This document shows, one piece after another, positions 51,466 to 54,673 of a stretch of 54,673 bases of DNA. Made by a program: the position numbers and the translations under genes. Numbering within the stretch: the stretch's first letter is position 1; every line of letters starts with the position of its first letter. Under the pieces are notes generated by a model. The model saw nothing but the letters and a program-made list of their open reading frames with translations. It was not told the origin of the DNA and searched no databases. Origin of the DNA: a virus; IMG/VR virus record IMGVR_UViG_3300009026_000012, positions 1 through 54,673 of that record. One strand, given 5' to 3'.

Positions 51466-53472
51466 CTAATCCTCCGCACTGTCAAACCAAAACATGCCCT
51501 CCTCCAGCTCTGTATAGGCTACATCGAGCTCCACTACCTCCATTTCGAGAAGGCGGAGGCAAACATCCGCGACTACCATGTCGTACCCCGCGCAGCAATA
51601 CACAAGCAAATCCCACCCCTCGTTAGGGGCGTTACCCCCGCCGGGGCGATACCACTCGAACCCGACACGCTGCCCGGTTCGAGCGTTTACCACTTCGCGC
51701 TTATACTCCTTACACAACTCGTCGAAAAAACGGTCCGTAAATTCCTGCGGGAAGTTTAAATGGTTCAACCCCAAGGCACCGGAGTCCGGCCTCTCCCGGC
51801 GCAACGCGCTAGCACACCGATCTTTGTACAAGTCGACCACGATGTTATACCCGGTCGTCCCTAGTTTAGATACGAAGGGTTGAAACTCCTTGACTACGGC
51901 ATTCTTTTGGGGGGTGGCCCGTCCCATGATGGGGAACACGCCCGCCGCATAAGGGGCAGAGAACCCGTACGCTAGATCTGAGTTGTACCCCGCATCAATC
52001 AACGATATGGCGATAGGGTACACTTTGCCGTCGTCGCTCGCGTACTGCTTTGTATCAATCATTTTTTTAAGCTCCACCCACGGCTCATTGTCCAGCGATG
52101 TGCAATCCCCCTCTATTACCCGGTGTTCTATGCCGTAGCCTATACGATTGTGCCCCATACCCATGACTAGCACGTCCAAGTGGGACTTGTGCACGTCCAC
52201 CGCCAAAGTGAGCGCGTATATGGGGTGGCCCGTCTCTTCTATCGCCAATTTGTTGGGGACCATCTTCTCGTGGTACTCCATGCGGCGGTGCAGCTGGACG
52301 CGCTGCTTACTGAGTTTCTCCCCCACGGCACGATACGGGGAGCCTAGGACGTTATTGTAGAATTGTTGGTGTAGTTCTAGGTCTTTGACGCGGTTCGCTG
52401 TCGGATCATAGCTCCGTAGGTACTTGATAACCTGCTTATCCCAGCTCTCAAAACTCGAATAGTAGGCCGGGGTATGGTAGCTGCGGTGGTTTTGCTGGTC
52501 CGGGTCGGCCGTAGGCTCCCACGCGCAGTGCCTCCCGCCATCCCTGTACCAGTACGATACGTCCGCATGGCGGTGCTCGTGCTGGCAAAACTTGCACAGG
52601 TAACGGGTAGACCCCGGAACCAATAACCCGGCGGAAGTGGTTTTCCACCGCATCCCCCACGCGTTGCCCGTTTTCCTGTCGACCCCGTCCCATTTAAGGG
52701 ACTGGTACTTCCCGCACCCCTTGCACGGAACCATGTAGAGGCGCCGGTCCCCCGACAAAAACCCCTCGTTGATAGGGCTTGGGTCCAGTAGGGGGGTGGA
52801 GATCCGAAATATTTTTCTACGATGCTCGTACGTGGTCGTCCTGTCTTCGGCAAGGGCGCCGGGCTTCCCGTCTTTACCTGCCCGGGTAGCGTAGGAATCG
52901 ATCTCATCCTCTAGTAAAACCATGATAGAAGTAGAGCGGAGCTTCCCTGGGGAATTCGCCCCGAATGTTAGCAAAAAACCCCCGCCTAGCCATTCGATAG
53001 AGGACTCTTTTAGCCCCGTTTTTCGAGGGTTCCTACTGTCGTTAGACTGTATTAGGTGGTAGAGGTCCGAGTGCTCTAGCATGGGAATGATGTATTTTTC
53101 GACCCGAAGCTTAACGAGATCCGCGTCGGTAGACATTAGCATCATAGGCGCGTCTTTCACGTGCTCGATGTAGTAGCCTATGCCATTTTCGAGCACCCCC
53201 ACCGTGGCGCCGATCTGTACACCCTTCATGTAGTCGACAATCTCCACCGGGGAGTATGGGCTCAAACAATCCACTATCTCCCGGAGGAAAGGCGCCGCCT
53301 CATACCGGTAAAAGCCCGGGCGCGCTGTGACGTGGGGGGGCAGGTAGCGCGTTTTTTCCGCCCAGTCGCTAGGTTGTATTTTTTCGTGGAGGGTGGGGAG
53401 CGCGAGAATTTGCGAGATCATCCAGTCCCGCTCCCTCGTCCGCTGGTCCCCGCTGGTAAAATTAACAGCCAC
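51466..53472 (-). CDS. Terminase large subunit (lambda gpA type)
   Basis: A 668-aa protein. ATPase with Walker-A-like KGVQIGAT (83-90) and Walker B SIMVLLEDE (182-190); a zinc-like set C250-C253 and C293-C296 that the family often has; nuclease start LAVDVH with D426 and a later Asp in SLIDAGYNSDL. This is the GpA-type packaging motor, which in lambda cuts at cos. The upstream small gene overlaps by 11 bases. Confidence 0.95.
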   Translation of the reverse strand: MAVNFTSGDQRTRERDWMISQILALPTLHEKIQPSDWAEKTRYLPPHVTARPGFYRYEAAPFLREIVDCLSPYSPVEIVDYMKGVQIGATVGVLENGIGYYIEHVKDAPMMLMSTDADLVKLRVEKYIIPMLEHSDLYHLIQSNDSRNPRKTGLKESSIEWLGGGFLLTFGANSPGKLRSTSIMVLLEDEIDSYATRAGKDGKPGALAEDRTTTYEHRRKIFRISTPLLDPSPINEGFLSGDRRLYMVPCKGCGKYQSLKWDGVDRKTGNAWGMRWKTTSAGLLVPGSTRYLCKFCQHEHRHADVSYWYRDGGRHCAWEPTADPDQQNHRSYHTPAYYSSFESWDKQVIKYLRSYDPTANRVKDLELHQQFYNNVLGSPYRAVGEKLSKQRVQLHRRMEYHEKMVPNKLAIEETGHPIYALTLAVDVHKSHLDVLVMGMGHNRIGYGIEHRVIEGDCTSLDNEPWVELKKMIDTKQYASDDGKVYPIAISLIDAGYNSDLAYGFSAPYAAGVFPIMGRATPQKNAVVKEFQPFVSKLGTTGYNIVVDLYKDRCASALRRERPDSGALGLNHLNFPQEFTDRFFDELCKEYKREVVNARTGQRVGFEWYRPGGGNAPNEGWDLLVYCCAGYDMVVADVCLRLLEMEVVELDVAYTELEEGMFWFDSAED

Positions 53473-53737
53473 GAGGTTCCTCGCTGTTGCTGTCGTCGTA
53501 GATCTCTAGTTTGGTTTTGTACTCGGGGTGAGACTGGTCAGCCGCTATGCGCTCGGCGTTGTCTTTCGACCATTCGCGGATCTGGCGTTTTACCCGGCCC
53601 ATTAGGTGCGTGGGCAGCGTTAGCGGGTAGTAGAAATTCCCTTCGTAATAGTACAGCGTCCACACCGCCCCTTTAGCGGTGGACCACCCGGGCACCGGGA
53701 GCCGGCCGCTGTCTATCAAAATGCTTGCACCGCTCAT
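53462..53737 (-). CDS. Small protein between the terminase subunits (91 aa)
   Basis: Starts MSGASILIDSGRLPVPGWST. A compact aromatic-rich middle (GAVWTLYYYEGNFYYPLTLP) and a charged helix (KRQIREWSKDNAERIAADQS). It overlaps both terminase genes by four and 11 bases. It might regulate terminase assembly or the packaging nuclease; family not recognised. Confidence 0.72.
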   Translation of the reverse strand: MSGASILIDSGRLPVPGWSTAKGAVWTLYYYEGNFYYPLTLPTHLMGRVKRQIREWSKDNAERIAADQSHPEYKTKLEIYDDSNSEEPRGC

Positions 53738-54561
53738 TGTTCCAACTCCTTTAATTTTTGCACGGCGGATTGTTGCGCCTGTGCTAGCTGGCTGCTTATC
53801 GCGTCGTGGACGGCGAGCTCCATGTCAACAATGCTAGCGCCACTCTCGACTAATTGCTTTAAGTGCACGGCTATGGCCTTGGGGGTGTCTGTGAGTAGGC
53901 GCTTTTGCGTAACCCCTAGGAGCCCAAAAAAGTGCGATTGTACGAAAGACTTGCTAATACTACGCCCCTCGACCTCTTCGGATTTTAGTTGTTTTTGCCG
54001 GATATCTTCTATCGACTTCCGGGCGTCTAGTAGCGTTTTAAACTGGGGGAGGGTGCCGAATTTTAAAATAATGTCCTCTAACGGCATCCGCAAATAGGGC
54101 CGGACGTGCTCGTCGATAATCGCGAGCGAGGAGGCGGGGGGTTCGTACTGCGTGTCGGCCACGTTGGTGGGCGGTATCTCCGCCGGGGGGGTCCGTCTAG
54201 CGCCCGCCTGCTCCTCGACCGGGGCCACTGTCCCCACGTCAATGCCTTGCAGCGCCATCATGTCCACCAACTTAGTGGCGCGGTTGTGCCCCACCTTCGT
54301 GGCCTTTCTCACCACGTGCGTACTGATAACCCCCGCCACCCGGCACGCTTCCACAGCGTCTAGGTATAGAGGGTCTTGGGCGTTTTTACCGCGTAGGTTG
54401 TCTAGGCGCTGCTTCCACTTCTCGACTAGCGGGTGGGCTAGGTCGATCTTCTTACCGATCAAAGCGGAGCGAAGCTCCCCTTGTATCAGTCTGGTTACTT
54501 GGCTAGGCAAAACGTCGTGGAGCCGCCCGAATTCGGCCTTAGAAACGAGTTGTACAGTCAT
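53734..54561 (-). CDS. Small terminase subunit with FtsK-gamma-like winged helix
   Basis: A 275-aa protein. Residues 1-50 (VSKAEFGRLHDVLPSQVTRL) are a Nu1-like winged helix as in lambda gpNu1. Residues about 62-110 (DPLYLDAVEACRVAGVISTH then KVGHNRATKLVDMMALQGID) match the FtsK gamma domain (DPLY-x-AV ... GYNRA-x-xLID-x-ME-x-x-GI), the DNA-reading domain that recognises KOPS. A Pro/Ala linker and a long helical C-terminal half follow. It is positioned right at the genome ends. Two DNA-reading domains would be unusual for a small terminase. Confidence 0.85.
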   Translation of the reverse strand: MTVQLVSKAEFGRLHDVLPSQVTRLIQGELRSALIGKKIDLAHPLVEKWKQRLDNLRGKNAQDPLYLDAVEACRVAGVISTHVVRKATKVGHNRATKLVDMMALQGIDVGTVAPVEEQAGARRTPPAEIPPTNVADTQYEPPASSLAIIDEHVRPYLRMPLEDIILKFGTLPQFKTLLDARKSIEDIRQKQLKSEEVEGRSISKSFVQSHFFGLLGVTQKRLLTDTPKAIAVHLKQLVESGASIVDMELAVHDAISSQLAQAQQSAVQKLKELEQ

Positions 54562-54585
54562 GGGGGAGGAGTGTACCCCCGAATC

Positions 54586-54599
54586 CTGTACGCGTACAG
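54586..54599. promoter_or_regulatory. 14-bp perfect palindrome before the small terminase gene
   Basis: CTGTACGCGTACAG is fully palindromic and lies 25 bp upstream of the small terminase start, between it and the genome end. It may be an operator, an IHF/terminase-type (cosB) site or a recognition site of the small terminase. It resembles a LexA box (CTGT-N8-ACAG) but has only six bases between the half-sites. Confidence 0.5.
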
Positions 54600-54658
54600 C
54601 CTAAAGCCGCTAGGGGTGAAATTTTGGGAAAAAAATCAGTGAGTCACAAATAGTCGCG

Positions 54659-54673
54659 GGGGCGAACCTAAAC
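54659..54673. repeat. Right copy of 15-bp terminal direct repeat (candidate cohesive end)
   Basis: GGGGCGAACCTAAAC, identical to bases 1-15. See the left copy. One extra G precedes it (five G in all). The 112 bp between it and the small terminase, with the palindrome and a TAGCGGCTTTA-like repeat relative, may be the terminase-binding part of a cos region. Confidence 0.6.

Noticed and set aside
51425-51480. tRNA-like D-arm text TAGTCTAGTGGCTA on the plus strand
   Set aside because: No matching acceptor stem and no T arm (TTCAA/TTCGA) in the following bases, and it overlaps the end of the large terminase gene.
54586-54599. LexA (SOS) box
   Set aside because: Half-sites CTGT and ACAG are six bases apart rather than the eight of the enterobacterial consensus; kept only as an unassigned palindrome.
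1-54673. Lysogeny genes such as integrase, excisionase or a CI-like repressor
   Set aside because: I looked for tyrosine and serine recombinase, ParA/protelomerase and CI/Cro-like sequences and saw none; the TetR-type protein alone is not evidence of lysogeny.

Overview
The window looks like one complete tailed-phage genome of about 54.7 kb. The first 15 bases are repeated as the last 15, so the molecule either closes on itself or carries short cohesive ends. TTGACA/TATAAT-type promoters, strong AGGAGG-type ribosome sites and the gene families point to a phage of a Gram-negative bacterium; the host cannot be named from the sequence. The virion is a hybrid: a lambda-type head and packaging set (GpA-like terminase, portal, S49 protease with nested scaffold, D-like decoration protein, E-like major capsid protein, W-like connector) is joined to a contractile Mu-type tail (sheath, tube, frameshifted chaperone, tape measure, DNA-circulation protein, hub, spike, gp46, baseplate J, gp48, fibres). 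I see no integrase, excisionase, protelomerase, transposase or CI-type repressor, so a virulent life style is likely but not proven.

Layout. Almost everything is on the minus strand, so it reads from high to low coordinates. Starting from the ends: small terminase, a small gene and large terminase (54.6-51.5 kb); an unusual block of virion decoration, fibre or propeller-like proteins (51.4-45.3 kb); connector, portal, protease/scaffold, decoration and capsid genes (45.0-40.3 kb); neck and tail genes (40.3-28.9 kb), interrupted by a strange 132-nt tRNA-like element at 36.7-36.8 kb; and fibres (28.9-25.9 kb). The only plus-strand operon (20.2-25.9 kb) encodes replication and recombination functions: a conserved accessory protein, a DUF2800 Cas4/RecB-like nuclease, a coiled-coil protein, a DUF2815 ssDNA-binding-like protein and a family A DNA polymerase. 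Divergent from it on the minus strand is an SF2 helicase.

Below the helicase lies about 14 kb of small accessory genes (18.5-4.2 kb), including the lysis-type cassette, a TetR-type HTH protein, a VRR-NUC nuclease, a cupin and a MazG-like protein. It ends with a Prim-Pol/SF3 helicase primase (3.65-1.29 kb). A 365-bp repeat-rich, partly AT-rich gap beyond the primase is a good candidate for a replication origin. A basic structural-type gene (922-185) completes the circle to the terminase.

The most striking feature is the control of the accessory region. Seven near-identical minus-strand promoter modules (-10 boxes near 6.69, 8.41, 10.78, 12.03, 12.46, 12.56 and 18.49 kb) each have TTGACA, a constant 16-bp spacer and TACAAT or TATAAT. 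All carry a TTGTTG-N10-CAACAA inverted repeat over the -35 box and spacer, and six share the same leader. They cut the region into short operons, and several upstream genes end inside the module. A related plus-strand promoter drives the replication operon but has lost one operator arm. A family of three CGTVACA-motif proteins is scattered over the same region, and two of its genes sit directly against a module. This looks like one regulon built from exchangeable cassettes. Several small genes missed by a 60-residue cutoff (28, 46, 51, 55, 55, 56 and 57 aa) are reported; two of them are likely membrane proteins.
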